From CAZMXS01 sp964570325 (GTDB lineage: Bacteria; Verrucomicrobiota; Kiritimatiellia; CAIQIC01; CAZMXS01): 12,407 nucleotides of DNA. The first letter of the stretch is position 1; every line of letters starts with the position of its first letter. The translations under genes were made by a program, and so were the position numbers. Below the pieces are notes generated by a model. The model was not told the DNA's origin, did no database searches, and saw nothing but the letters and a program-made list of their open reading frames with translations. This document shows positions 1-6,255 of the stretch, in pieces. The DNA lies in contig CAZMXS010000099.1 in the NCBI GenBank assembly GCA_964570325.1, positions 1 to 12,407 on the forward strand, in the 5' to 3' direction.

Positions 1-1
1 C

Positions 2-514
2 AATGAGCGGACTATCGAGGACATCAAGGCGGGCACCGGTGGGAATGGTGGCGATCTCGGGTGGTTCGATCCGGCCGACATGACCGGCAAGGAGGCCGAA
101 CTGGTTATCGAAATGGAGTCCTGGGAGGGCAAGCCGCGTCCGACCATCAAGTGGCTGAATGTGCCGGGGCAGGGGAACCGGGGCGTTGTGTCCGATCCGG
201 ACGACATCAGGAATCTGATGACCGAATACGGCTCGCGTCTCCGGGCGCTCGCCGGGCCGCAACCCGTCGCCAAGCCGTCGCCGACCGCCCCGAAGGCACC
301 GCTGAAAGCGCCGTCGGCCAAGCCGGTTGCCGCATCATCTTCCGATGATTGCTGGACGGCATTTTGCGCGATCAGTCCGAAGCTCTCGGACGATAACCGG
401 TCCGCCCAGTGGTTCAAGTTGCTCGAAAGCGTGAGCAAGGCCGATCCGGCCGAATTCACATCCGAGGACTGGGGCCGCGTCATGGCCGCCATTGATGCCT
501 TACCGCCGTTCTGA
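2..514 (+). CDS. Phage ssDNA-binding-like protein (DUF669-type), 5' partial
   Basis: The reading frame is open from base 2, so the gene starts left of the window and 170 C-terminal residues are visible. A first block contains GKEAELVIEMESWEGKPRPT followed by IKWLNVPG, the pattern of small phage single-strand-binding/DUF669-like proteins encoded beside recombination and replication genes. A Pro/Ala/Lys-rich linker follows (about visible residues 82-112), then a C-terminal helical tail with two Trp residues (DDCWTAF, SEDWGRV) ending in PPF. An acidic or aromatic tip is common in ssDNA-binding proteins, where it docks partners. It lies 46 bases upstream of the ParB-like gene and probably shares its transcript. 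The internal ATG at 80 is not the start, because in-frame coding continues before it. The family assignment is from pattern memory and is moderate to weak; the position in a replication module supports it. Confidence 0.5.
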   Translation, partial: NERTIEDIKAGTGGNGGDLGWFDPADMTGKEAELVIEMESWEGKPRPTIKWLNVPGQGNRGVVSDPDDIRNLMTEYGSRLRALAGPQPVAKPSPTAPKAPLKAPSAKPVAASSSDDCWTAFCAISPKLSDDNRSAQWFKLLESVSKADPAEFTSEDWGRVMAAIDALPPF

Positions 515-560
515 ACCCGTCAGCGGGGGGCGCGCATCCGAAGCCACGCGCAAAATCATC

Positions 561-1454
561 ATGAAAACGACAATCCCGATTGCTGACTTGATCCTCGATG
601 CCGGTACGCAAATCCGGGCCACGCTCGATCTTCCGACCGTTGAGGAATACGCCGCCGCGATGGAGCAGGGGGCCGACTTCCCGCCGGTGGCGGTTGTCTC
701 GGATGAAAAGCATTTCTGGCTGGTTGACGGCTTTCACCGCGTCGAGGCGGCGAAGATGTGCGGCCGGGCCGAAATCGCGGCCACAGTGGGAAAAGGAAAC
801 ATCTATACCGCCATCCGTGCCGCGCTTGGCGCGAACCACACGCACGGATTGAAGCGGAGCCAGGCCGACAAGCGGCGGGCCGTCGCAATCGCCATGAAAA
901 AGTTGCCGCCAGTTAGCGCGCGCGAGTTGGCCAAGATTTGCGGCGTAAGCTACTTCCTCGTTGAGACAATAAAGAAGGAAAAAGCGGGTGACATTAATGT
1001 CACTTATGACTCAAAAGGCCAACAAAATGAGGGAATTCAGAGGGACGGTTTTTCCGAGAATTCCGACGCCGGAACCGGTGATAAATCACCGCCGGATGCA
1101 CCACCGAAACCGGAGGTAGACCGAACCGGCCGCACCATCCCGCAGGACCTGCTGCCACTCTGGAAAAGGCGGGAGGTTATCCAAGAGTTTCAGACTATGC
1201 TCGCGGACATCAGGGAGGCCGTCCGCCGGGGCGATGAAGAGAAAGACGCCCTCTATGCGAACCTGAACTTTCAATCGGCGTTGGCCCACCTGCAGCAAGC
1301 CGCGTCCGACTTGGACGCGACCAAGCCTTATGCCGTCTGCCCGTATTGCCAGGGCGAGGAATTAACGCGTAGTCATTGCCGGGTTTGTCGGACGGCCGGA
1401 TTCGTCTCGAAATTCCAATGGAACACGATCGTTCCCGAGGAAATGAAAAGATGA
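561..1454 (+). CDS. ParB/Srx-like domain DNA-binding protein with C-terminal zinc ribbon
   Basis: A 297-residue protein. Residues 1-100 form a ParB N-terminal-like domain: the motif DGFHRVEAAK (56-65) matches the conserved GxHRxxA box, and GANHTHGLKRSQADKRRAV follows, as in many phage and plasmid ParB-like proteins. A helix-turn-helix is likely at about 119-140 (SARELAKICGVSYFLVETIK). A polar linker (about 145-185) leads to a helical region and a four-cysteine zinc ribbon, C260-x2-C263 and C273-x2-C276. Members of this superfamily can be CTP-binding partition proteins, nucleases or regulators; nothing here decides between them, and no parA lies nearby. I chose ATG 561 because the domain begins directly there; an upstream TTG at 492 would add 23 residues that overlap the previous gene and look non-coding. 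The ribosome binding site before 561 is weak. The gene overlaps the helicase by 4 bases, implying coupling. A perfect palindrome lies inside it at 988-1003. Confidence 0.75.
   Translation: MKTTIPIADLILDAGTQIRATLDLPTVEEYAAAMEQGADFPPVAVVSDEKHFWLVDGFHRVEAAKMCGRAEIAATVGKGNIYTAIRAALGANHTHGLKRSQADKRRAVAIAMKKLPPVSARELAKICGVSYFLVETIKKEKAGDINVTYDSKGQQNEGIQRDGFSENSDAGTGDKSPPDAPPKPEVDRTGRTIPQDLLPLWKRREVIQEFQTMLADIREAVRRGDEEKDALYANLNFQSALAHLQQAASDLDATKPYAVCPYCQGEELTRSHCRVCRTAGFVSKFQWNTIVPEEMKR
988..1003. repeat. 16-bp perfect palindrome inside the ParB-like gene
   Basis: GTGACATT is followed directly by its reverse complement AATGTCAC. It falls in the low-complexity linker region of the ParB-like protein, in a locally AT-richer stretch. 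A 16-bp palindrome within a parB-type gene recalls parS centromere sites, though this sequence is not the parS consensus. It could be an operator, a parS-like site or chance. It also shares GTGAC with the repeats at 4288-4347. Confidence 0.45.
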
Positions 1455-3100
1455 TCCTGCGGCCTTATCAGAATGAGGCCGCCGAGGCGGTTGTCCGGGA
1501 ATGGGAATCCGTGGCCTCGACGCTGGTTGTTTTGCCGACCGGCACCGGCAAAACAATCCTTTTCGCGTCGCTCATCGGGCGCTACGCACCCGCCCGGGCG
1601 ATCGTGCTCGCGCACCGGGAAGAACTGATCTACCAGGCGAAGGACAAGATTCAGCGGGTCACCGGGCTCAATGTCGAAGTCGAAATGGCCGACCAGCGGG
1701 CACACGAACACGGGGGCCTGTTCGCCAAACCGGATGTGATCGTTTCCACGATCCAGACGCAGACCGCCGGCGGCGATGGCCGCGGGCGGATGGGCAAATT
1801 CGATCCGCAGGAGTTCGGCCTGTTGATCATCGACGAGGCCCACCATGCCACTGCCGATACATACCGGCGCGTGATCGACTACTACCGGACCAATCCGGCC
1901 TTGCGCGTCCTGGGCGTCACGGCGACGCCGGACCGCACCGATGAGGAAGCGCTGGGGCAGGTTTACGACACCGTCGCCTATGACTACGAAATCGCGGATG
2001 CCATCCGGGACGGCTGGCTGGTTCCGATCGAACAGCAGATGGTGACCGTGGAAGGGCTCGACTTCTCGACTGTCCGCACCACCGCCGGCGACCTGAACGG
2101 CGCGGACTTGGCGGCGGTAATGGAGTTCGAGAAGAACCTGCATGGCGTCGCCGATCCGACCATTCAGATTGTCGGAGATCGCCGGGCGCTCGTATTCGCG
2201 ACGTCCGTTGCCCACGCGGAACGGCTCTGCGAGATCTTCAACCGCCATCGTTCCAGTTCCGCCGCCTGGGTTTGCGGCAAGACGCCGAAAGATGATCGCC
2301 GCCGCATCTTGAAAGACTTCGCCGACGGCCGGGTGCAATACGTCTGCAATGTCGGGGTGCTCACCGAAGGCTTCGACGATCCTGGCGTTGAGTGCGTGAT
2401 CATGGGGCGGCCGACCAAGAGCCGCGCGCTTTACGCGCAGATGGTCGGCCGATCCACCCGGCCATTACCCGGCATTGTTGACGGCTTCCCCGAGGCCGAA
2501 CAGCGCCGGGCGTCCATTGCCGCCAGCATGAAACCTTCTTGCCTGATCGTCGATTTCGCGGGCAATGCCGGCCGGCATCGGCTCATGACGACGGCCGACA
2601 TTCTCGGAGGCAAGCAGTCCGAGGATGTAATCGAGAAGGCTATCCTGCGGGCATGCAAAGCCGCCGGGCCCGTGCGGATGGAGGATGTACTCGAAGAAGA
2701 GGCCGAGAAGATTCGGCTGGCGAAACAGTTGGAGGCCGCCAACCGCGCGCGCCTGTTGGCGCGGGCGCAGTATCAGGCCAAGACAATCGATCCGTTTTCC
2801 ATCTTCGGACTCTCCCCGGTGGTGGAGCGCGGCTGGGACCGTGGCAAACAGATTTCCGAGAAGCAGCGCAACTTGCTTCTCAAACAGGGCGTCGATCCGG
2901 CGGGTTTGCCGTATGCCCAGGCGCGGCAGTTGATCAACGAATTCTTTCGGCGCTGGGACGGTGATCTTTGCACGCTCAAACAGGCCAAGCTTTTGCAGAA
3001 GTACGGCTATCCGACAACGGCCACCCGCAAGGAAGCGTCAGAGATCATCGACAAGATTGCCGCCGCCGGTTGGCGACGTCCCCAGGAGGCCCCCGTATGA
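1451..3100 (+). CDS. Superfamily 2 DEAD/DEAH-box helicase (phage replication type)
   Basis: A 549-residue ATP-dependent nucleic-acid helicase with the full SF2 motif set: Q-like motif LRPYQNEA (3-10), Walker A PTGTGKT (29-35), motif Ia region AHREEL (54-59), Walker B DEAH (128-131), motif III TATPDRTD (157-164), motif IV region ALVFATSVAHAE, motif V LTEGFDDPGV (from 304) and motif VI QMVGRSTRP (330-338). This arrangement matches the type III-restriction 'res' subunit-like helicases common in phage replication modules. The C-terminus carries two related helical units at about 468-495 and 507-540, each starting S/T-x-K-Q and ending in an Ala-rich helix; similar units occur at the ends of other phage DNA-processing enzymes and may contact DNA or partners. 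Start ATG 1451 overlaps the previous stop and follows GAGGAAATG; an upstream TTG at 1376 lies inside the ParB-like zinc ribbon. It ends in an ATGA overlap with the primase. Confidence 0.93.
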   Translation: MILRPYQNEAAEAVVREWESVASTLVVLPTGTGKTILFASLIGRYAPARAIVLAHREELIYQAKDKIQRVTGLNVEVEMADQRAHEHGGLFAKPDVIVSTIQTQTAGGDGRGRMGKFDPQEFGLLIIDEAHHATADTYRRVIDYYRTNPALRVLGVTATPDRTDEEALGQVYDTVAYDYEIADAIRDGWLVPIEQQMVTVEGLDFSTVRTTAGDLNGADLAAVMEFEKNLHGVADPTIQIVGDRRALVFATSVAHAERLCEIFNRHRSSSAAWVCGKTPKDDRRRILKDFADGRVQYVCNVGVLTEGFDDPGVECVIMGRPTKSRALYAQMVGRSTRPLPGIVDGFPEAEQRRASIAASMKPSCLIVDFAGNAGRHRLMTTADILGGKQSEDVIEKAILRACKAAGPVRMEDVLEEEAEKIRLAKQLEAANRARLLARAQYQAKTIDPFSIFGLSPVVERGWDRGKQISEKQRNLLLKQGVDPAGLPYAQARQLINEFFRRWDGDLCTLKQAKLLQKYGYPTTATRKEASEIIDKIAAAGWRRPQEAPV

Positions 3101-3906
3101 AATCAGAATGGATCCGGGTTTCGGCGGAAGCGCCGTGTCCCATCTGCAAGAAACCGGATTGGTGCGGGTTCACTTCGAACGGCACAGCGGTTTGCTGTAT
3201 GCGGGTGGAATCAGATCGGCCGCTGCACAATGGCGGTTGGCTGCATCGAATCGGGCCGCTGCCGTCGGGTATGATTCAGCCGAAGCCGCCGATGTTCCGG
3301 CGGCCAGTCACGCCCGATTTCGACGCGGCGGCATGGTTGGCCCGGTTGCCAAAGACACAGTGGGATTCTCTGCGGGCTTTGGCGTGTTCGCTCGGAGTTG
3401 GAATTGAATCGGTGCAGGCATTGGGCGCCGCATGGGCGCCCCTGCAGAATGCCTGGGCGTGGCCCATGCGGGACGCCAAGGGGAAGACTATTGGCGTACG
3501 CCTGCGCGCGGATGACGGCCGCAAATGGGCTGTCACCGGGAGCCGGCAGGGGCTTTTCTACAACCCGGCAATTTTCCATACCCATGCCGAATCCGTCATG
3601 ATTTGCGAGGGGCCGACCGATACGGCCGCTGCGCTCACGCTGGGCTTTGAAGCCATCGGCCGTCCCTCCTGCAATTGCGGCGTGGAGTTGATCCGGGAAT
3701 TGATCCAGAGGCGCGGATTTTTAAGCGCGGTCATTATGGCCGATCGCGACGGGCCCGGCGTCGCCGGGGCGCGCCGCCTGGCCTCCGAACTTGGCAAGAA
3801 AACGCACATCGTCCTTCCGCCCTGCAAAGACTTGCGGGAATGGGTGAAGGCGGGCGTCAGCGTCGAAACCGTTCTCTCGATCATCAGGAATCAACTGCTG
3901 AGGTGA
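3097..3906 (+). CDS. DnaG-like primase: zinc finger plus TOPRIM domain
   Basis: A 269-residue protein. An N-terminal zinc-binding motif, C14-x2-C17, C23 and C33-C34, resembles primase zinc fingers that read template DNA. The C-terminal half is a TOPRIM domain: the glutamate motif CEGPTD (E171) and the metal-binding DxD as ADRDGPG (D216, D218), followed by GARRLASELG, the usual ATP/NTP-side helix. It ends about there, so no hexameric helicase domain is fused, unlike T7 gp4; the separate helicase gene 1451-3100 may supply unwinding. AGGAGG at 3083-3088 gives a strong ribosome binding site for ATG 3097, which overlaps the helicase stop by 4 bases. It likely makes RNA primers for element replication. 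The presence of both domains makes the primase call firm; the enzymatic core is compact, so an accessory or degenerate role cannot be ruled out. Confidence 0.88.
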   Translation: MKSEWIRVSAEAPCPICKKPDWCGFTSNGTAVCCMRVESDRPLHNGGWLHRIGPLPSGMIQPKPPMFRRPVTPDFDAAAWLARLPKTQWDSLRALACSLGVGIESVQALGAAWAPLQNAWAWPMRDAKGKTIGVRLRADDGRKWAVTGSRQGLFYNPAIFHTHAESVMICEGPTDTAAALTLGFEAIGRPSCNCGVELIRELIQRRGFLSAVIMADRDGPGVAGARRLASELGKKTHIVLPPCKDLREWVKAGVSVETVLSIIRNQLLR

Positions 3907-3910
3907 AACT

Positions 3911-4291
3911 ATGTCAGCCGGAATGTGGATTGCTTGGAGTCGCGGCCTCATACGCAAAGCCGAAGTCCTGCTCATCTCCCGGGCGCTGGAATGCTCCCAG
4001 CGGGAGGCCGCCGCCATGTGCATGGAGGTTTGGGAATGGGCCGAGGATCAGACGGACAACGGAGTCATTGAAAAGCTGTGCTCCGAGGACGTTTCCCGCG
4101 CCGTGGGTATCCCCGGTGTCGGTGAGGCAATGGAGGCGGCCGGCTGGCTCCACAACGGCAATGGCATGGTGATCTTCCCGAACTGGGACAGGTTCAACAG
4201 CAAGTGCGCCAAAAAGCGACTACTCGCAGTTGAACGGACGCGGAGATGGCGAAGGAAAAAAGAGCAACGTACGGCCGAAAGCGATTCGTGA
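3911..4291 (+). CDS. Putative replication initiator/loader, phage O- or DnaD-like N-terminal domain
   Basis: A 126-residue protein with a winged-helix-like N-terminal region: WIAWSRGLIRKAEVLLIS, then SQREAAAMCMEVWEWAEDQT and GIPGVGEAMEAAGWLHNG, ending FPNWDRFNSKCAKKRLL and an Arg/Lys-rich tail. This pattern (kinds of domain that test ploidy-like 'W...W.ED..DG', then 'VG.PGF..AM..VGWL....FPN(F/W)D') occurs in phage replication proteins of the lambda O/DnaD-like group, which bind origin DNA and recruit helicase or primase. The usual longer forms carry an additional C-terminal domain that is absent here. Start ATG 3911 is preceded by GAGGTGAA overlapping the primase stop. Its stop codon lies inside the first GTGACG unit of the repeat array at 4288, much as the lambda origin lies in gene O. 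Function is inferred from motif pattern and position. Confidence 0.6.
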   Translation: MSAGMWIAWSRGLIRKAEVLLISRALECSQREAAAMCMEVWEWAEDQTDNGVIEKLCSEDVSRAVGIPGVGEAMEAAGWLHNGNGMVIFPNWDRFNSKCAKKRLLAVERTRRWRRKKEQRTAESDS

Positions 4292-4347
4292 CGCTATTGT
4301 GACGTATGCGTGACGTTGTGGTGACGCTTTGTGTGACGCTTGTGACG
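4288..4347. repeat. Six GTGACG iteron-like direct repeats, about 11-bp phased
   Basis: GTGACG occurs at 4288, 4299, 4310, 4321, 4333 and 4342, so the spacings are 11, 11, 11, 12 and 9. Most units read further as (T/G)GTGACGCT or GTGACGT. About one helical turn between units would put all sites on one face of the DNA, as in replication iterons. The first unit contains the stop codon of the putative initiator gene. Confidence 0.75.
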
Positions 4348-4352
4348 CTATC

Positions 4353-4370
4353 AGAGCAGAGCAGAGCAGA
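4353..4370. repeat. Tandem AGAGC pentamer, 3.6 copies
   Basis: AGAGC is repeated three times without gaps, plus AGA. It separates the GTGACG array from the AT-rich array. Tandem pentamers may arise by slippage; here the position between two other arrays suggests a spacer or binding element within an origin. Confidence 0.7.
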
Positions 4371-4375
4371 TAAAG

Positions 4376-4411
4376 AGTAATCAAGTAATGAGTAATAGAG
4401 TAATACGTAAT
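4376..4411. repeat. AT-rich AGTAAT repeats, candidate DNA unwinding element
   Basis: AGTAAT occurs at 4376, 4384, 4391 and 4399, with a CGTAAT variant at 4406; spacings are 8, 7, 8 and 7. The tract is strongly AT-rich in an otherwise GC-rich region. Repeated AT-rich units next to iterons are the classic form of an origin unwinding element. Together 4288-4411 is read as a putative replication origin. Confidence 0.65.
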
Positions 4412-4470
4412 GAATGCTACGCGCGCGCGTGGGGGCAGGGGCAGGTAGCCCGGCAGGGGAGGCGCCAGCC

Positions 4471-4941
4471 GTGAGAGCCATCCCGCTCGACAAGCTCCAA
4501 CTCTCTGAAGCCGTCAGGAGGCTCAATCCCGACCTGGGGGGCTGTCATGACTCGGACGCGGGGGAGATCGCCACGCCTGCGCCAAGTGCGACAGCGCGGC
4601 GGGCGGAATTAAAGCGGGAGCGTGACCTTCAAGCGCAAGTCGAAGGCTGGCTCGCCAATCGCGGATATTCGCGCCTGACTTCCGGCGACATCGCAGCCGG
4701 GCCGCCTGAGCGCGGCTACTTCTTCCACCTGGCGCAACCGCGCGGCAACCCGCTGCTCCTTGATCTCCTGATTCTCGATCGCACCGGCCGGGCCCTGCAA
4801 CTGGAGCTAAAGATGCCGCCGGTCAAGTGGCAGCCCGGCCAGGCGGAACTCATCAGCCAGGGCTTCGGCCGGCTGGCCTGCAGCTTCGAGGACGCCGTCA
4901 AGGCGGTGACAGATTGGGAGCAACGCAACAACGGGCAATAG
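4471..4941 (+). CDS. VRR-NUC family nuclease (PD-(D/E)XK)
   Basis: A 156-residue protein with GTG as the probable start. AGGGGAGG at 4455-4462 sits 8 bases before GTG 4471, whereas ATG 4414 has no such site and would translate a low-complexity G/A-rich stretch. The fold core is visible: NPLLLDLLIL with D98, then LQLELK with E112 and K114, then GQAELI with Q124, the D...ExK...Q set of VRR-NUC/PD-(D/E)XK nucleases. An upstream helix EGWLANRGYS and the conserved GYFFHLAQPRGN match standalone phage VRR-NUC proteins, which in the family are structure-specific or Holliday-junction-like nucleases. It directly follows the putative origin, fitting a role in resolving replication or recombination intermediates. 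It ends with TAG at 4939-4941. Confidence 0.82.
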   Translation: MRAIPLDKLQLSEAVRRLNPDLGGCHDSDAGEIATPAPSATARRAELKRERDLQAQVEGWLANRGYSRLTSGDIAAGPPERGYFFHLAQPRGNPLLLDLLILDRTGRALQLELKMPPVKWQPGQAELISQGFGRLACSFEDAVKAVTDWEQRNNGQ

Positions 4942-4956
4942 CCCGGAAAGGAAACC

Positions 4957-5277
4957 ATGAGAGCAGGAATCAAAGCGGAACACTTCAGCAATGCCAGCGG
5001 CAACCCGGCTGGCGGGACGACGTTCGGCAACGGATTTGCCATCGGTTGGCAAAACGGCCCCCTTGGGCGCGGCCCGGAGCGCAAGGAGCCGAACGGTGCC
5101 TTTGTCGAGGACGTGATCGAAGCCGCCGCGAACCGCCTGCGTTACTACCAGTCTTCGCGCTTCGCGTGCCCGGCCAATGCTCGGGCATTGGCGCATCTTG
5201 AACTGGCGTTGGAAGAATTGGATGCCCGCACCACTGAACGCGAAGCCCGCGCAGTTGAGGGAACGCATCAGGCCTGA
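4957..5277 (+). CDS. Small phage protein; possible Acb2/Tad1-like hairpin domain
   Basis: A 106-residue protein with a strong ribosome binding site (AAAGGAAA) before ATG 4957. Its first half is Gly/Asn-rich (GFAIGWQNGPLGRG at about 26-39). The second half is predicted helical: NGAFVEDVIEAAANRLRYYQ, then ARALAHLELALEELDARTTE and REARAVEGTH, consistent with a two-helix hairpin. I recall this ending (RTxxREARxVEGTH) from widespread uncharacterised phage proteins, and the helix pattern resembles the Acb2/Tad1 hairpin group, whose members sequester cyclic nucleotide signals of CBASS or Thoeris defence. That link is tentative: it rests on pattern memory, and I cannot align ligand-binding residues. 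If it is not a signal sponge, it is simply a conserved early phage protein of unknown role. It lies 15 bases after the VRR-NUC gene in the same operon. Confidence 0.5.
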   Translation: MRAGIKAEHFSNASGNPAGGTTFGNGFAIGWQNGPLGRGPERKEPNGAFVEDVIEAAANRLRYYQSSRFACPANARALAHLELALEELDARTTEREARAVEGTHQA

Positions 5278-5283
5278 TTTCCC

Positions 5284-5457
5284 ATGCCCACAACCCGTCC
5301 CGATCCATTCCCGTCATGCGCCCTATGCGGCGGGCCGTTGCCAGGGACGCGGCGCCAATGCATGTCAGCAACGGCCCGAATCCCGAATCACCAGCCGGGG
5401 GGTGATGTAATAGGGCGCACCCCGGATCCTTTTCACCCAGGAGCCAGTCATGCTTGA
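5284..5457 (+). CDS. Possible small zinc-binding protein, 57 aa
   Basis: An ATG at 5284 opens a 57-codon frame that fills the otherwise empty gap between two genes and ends 8 bases into the next one. Its most telling part is SCALCGGPLPGTRRQC, a C-x2-C-x10-C arrangement like a small zinc ribbon. The rest is Pro/Arg-rich without clear structure. The ribosome binding site is poor and a fourth ligand is not obvious (a His follows later). It may be a real small gene, coupled to its neighbours, or a chance frame in GC-rich DNA. Confidence 0.35.
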   Translation: MPTTRPDPFPSCALCGGPLPGTRRQCMSATARIPNHQPGGDVIGRTPDPFHPGASHA

Positions 5458-5860
5458 CCCGACGGCCTACGCCAAGTGCCTGCTCTGCGCTCTGCTGGAG
5501 CAGGCCTGCGTCGACTACAAAAGCTTCGCGCGGCGCGGGATCCTTGTCGGGGACAGGCTCAACGTACCGAAGTTGGCCGAACTGCGGCGCAAGCATACGA
5601 ACCGTGGGGAATTCCGAGTGTATGGGCCGTCCGGCTGGTACACGGTGGCCGACCTGCAGGAGTTGCTTGATTTCTTCCGGGGCGCCTTCTTCGAAAAGCT
5701 TTGCATCGACTACACCGCCGGCCTGTCGCCGAACAAAGTCCGGCGTGCGCTGGGCTTCGACACCCGGCCGCCGAACCAGATCGCGCCCGACCCGCACCAG
5801 CGCCATGTCGCGCCGTGGGAGCCCGCGCCGCAGGCGGCGCAGGTGGAGGATGCCCCATGA
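5450..5860 (+). CDS. Conserved-looking phage protein of unknown function
   Basis: A 136-residue soluble protein; AGGAG at 5439-5443 precedes ATG 5450. I do not recognise a characterised family. Residues 1-20 form an amphipathic helix with two Cys (KCLLCALLEQ), then NRGEFRVYGPSGWYTVADLQ suggests a small beta unit followed by a helix (ELLDFFRGAFFEKLC), and DYTAGLSPNKVRRALGF looks like a short helix-turn-helix-like segment at about 88-104. The C-terminal 30 residues are Pro/Ala-rich and probably disordered. No catalytic motif or membrane segment is seen. It overlaps the next gene by ATGA, so the two are probably translated together. Codon use is like its neighbours, so it belongs to the same operon. 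Confidence 0.75.
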   Translation: MLDPTAYAKCLLCALLEQACVDYKSFARRGILVGDRLNVPKLAELRRKHTNRGEFRVYGPSGWYTVADLQELLDFFRGAFFEKLCIDYTAGLSPNKVRRALGFDTRPPNQIAPDPHQRHVAPWEPAPQAAQVEDAP

Positions 5861-6057
5861 GTGCAGGCAAAAGGTGCGTTCTTTGCGGTGATCTTGTCCG
5901 CTTTCCCGTTGGGGCTCCTCCGTGTGTGTGCCAGGCGTGCAGTTGTACACGTCAGCAATACGCCGGAAAGCCGTGCGAGAACGATTGCCCGGAGGAAATC
6001 GCGGACATAGAAGCCGCGCGATTTGAGAATGCGGTCAGAGTGTTGGAGAACCAATAG
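5857..6057 (+). CDS. Small cysteine-rich zinc-ribbon protein
   Basis: A 66-residue protein starting at the ATGA overlap (5857). It holds eight cysteines in a compact pattern: CVLC at 7-10, then CVCQACSC at 23-30, and C40 and C44 in GKPCENDC, suggesting two zinc-binding knuckles. The C-terminal 20 residues form a short acidic helix (EEIADIEAARFENAVRVLEN). Such proteins in phage operons are usually DNA- or protein-binding adaptors; no specific role can be given. It ends with TAG at 6055-6057, whose last two bases are part of the AGGAGG ribosome binding site of the next frame. Confidence 0.7.
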   Translation: MSAGKRCVLCGDLVRFPVGAPPCVCQACSCTRQQYAGKPCENDCPEEIADIEAARFENAVRVLENQ

Positions 6058-6069
6058 GAGGCAACCATT

Positions 6070-6216
6070 TTGAGCGATTCATCATTGGCGGTAATCACAC
6101 AAGCATCGAAGCTATTGCAGCGCGCGAATACGGTTCAGCAGACACGGGAGCTCAAATCCATGTTCCTTGTCGCGGCCGAATGGGCGAAGCGGATGAAGAT
6201 GGGCGCGGAAGCGTAG
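6070..6216 (+). pseudogene. N-terminal part of the Dam methyltransferase gene, cut by in-frame TAG
   Basis: AGGAGG at 6056-6061 is placed 8 bases before TTG 6070, a near-ideal initiation site. The 48 residues up to TAG 6214-6216 (LAVITQASKLLQRANTVQQT, then ELKSMFLVAAEWAKRMKMGA) are the helical start of phage proteins whose later part is a Dam methyltransferase. After the TAG the same frame continues as QKARAYAIRAERKMGEML, the expected next helix of that family, and runs into the methyltransferase domain. The frame therefore looks like one gene of 310 codons broken by a single amber codon. It may be a recent mutation, a sequencing error, a truncated short product, or a readthrough site. TAG is a normal stop elsewhere here, so wholesale recoding is unlikely. 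Confidence 0.65.
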
Positions 6217-6255
6217 CAGAAAGCGCGGGCCTACGCCATCCGGGCGGAACGGAAG

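Noticed and set aside
492..560. Upstream TTG start for the ParB-like protein
   Set aside because: It would add 23 residues overlapping the previous gene, while the conserved domain starts directly after ATG 561.
1373..2338. 321-codon minus-strand frame opposite the helicase
   Set aside because: It is the complementary shadow of a clearly functional helicase; the encoded sequence has no family pattern.
4288..4411. CRISPR array
   Set aside because: Units are 5-6 bases with 7-12 base periods, far too short for CRISPR repeats and spacers.
4414..4470. ATG 4414 as start of the VRR-NUC gene
   Set aside because: No ribosome binding site, low-complexity G/A-rich product and closeness to the repeat array; GTG 4471 has AGGGGAGG at the right distance.
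4985..5950. 321-codon minus-strand frame across three small + strand genes
   Set aside because: The + strand genes have ribosome binding sites and ATGA coupling, while the minus frame lacks a start signal and domain pattern.
6214..6216. TAG reassigned to an amino acid in this element (as in some recoded phages)
   Set aside because: TAG is the apparent true stop of the genes ending at 4941, 6057 and 7415, two of which are closely followed by another start, and no suppressor tRNA is visible.
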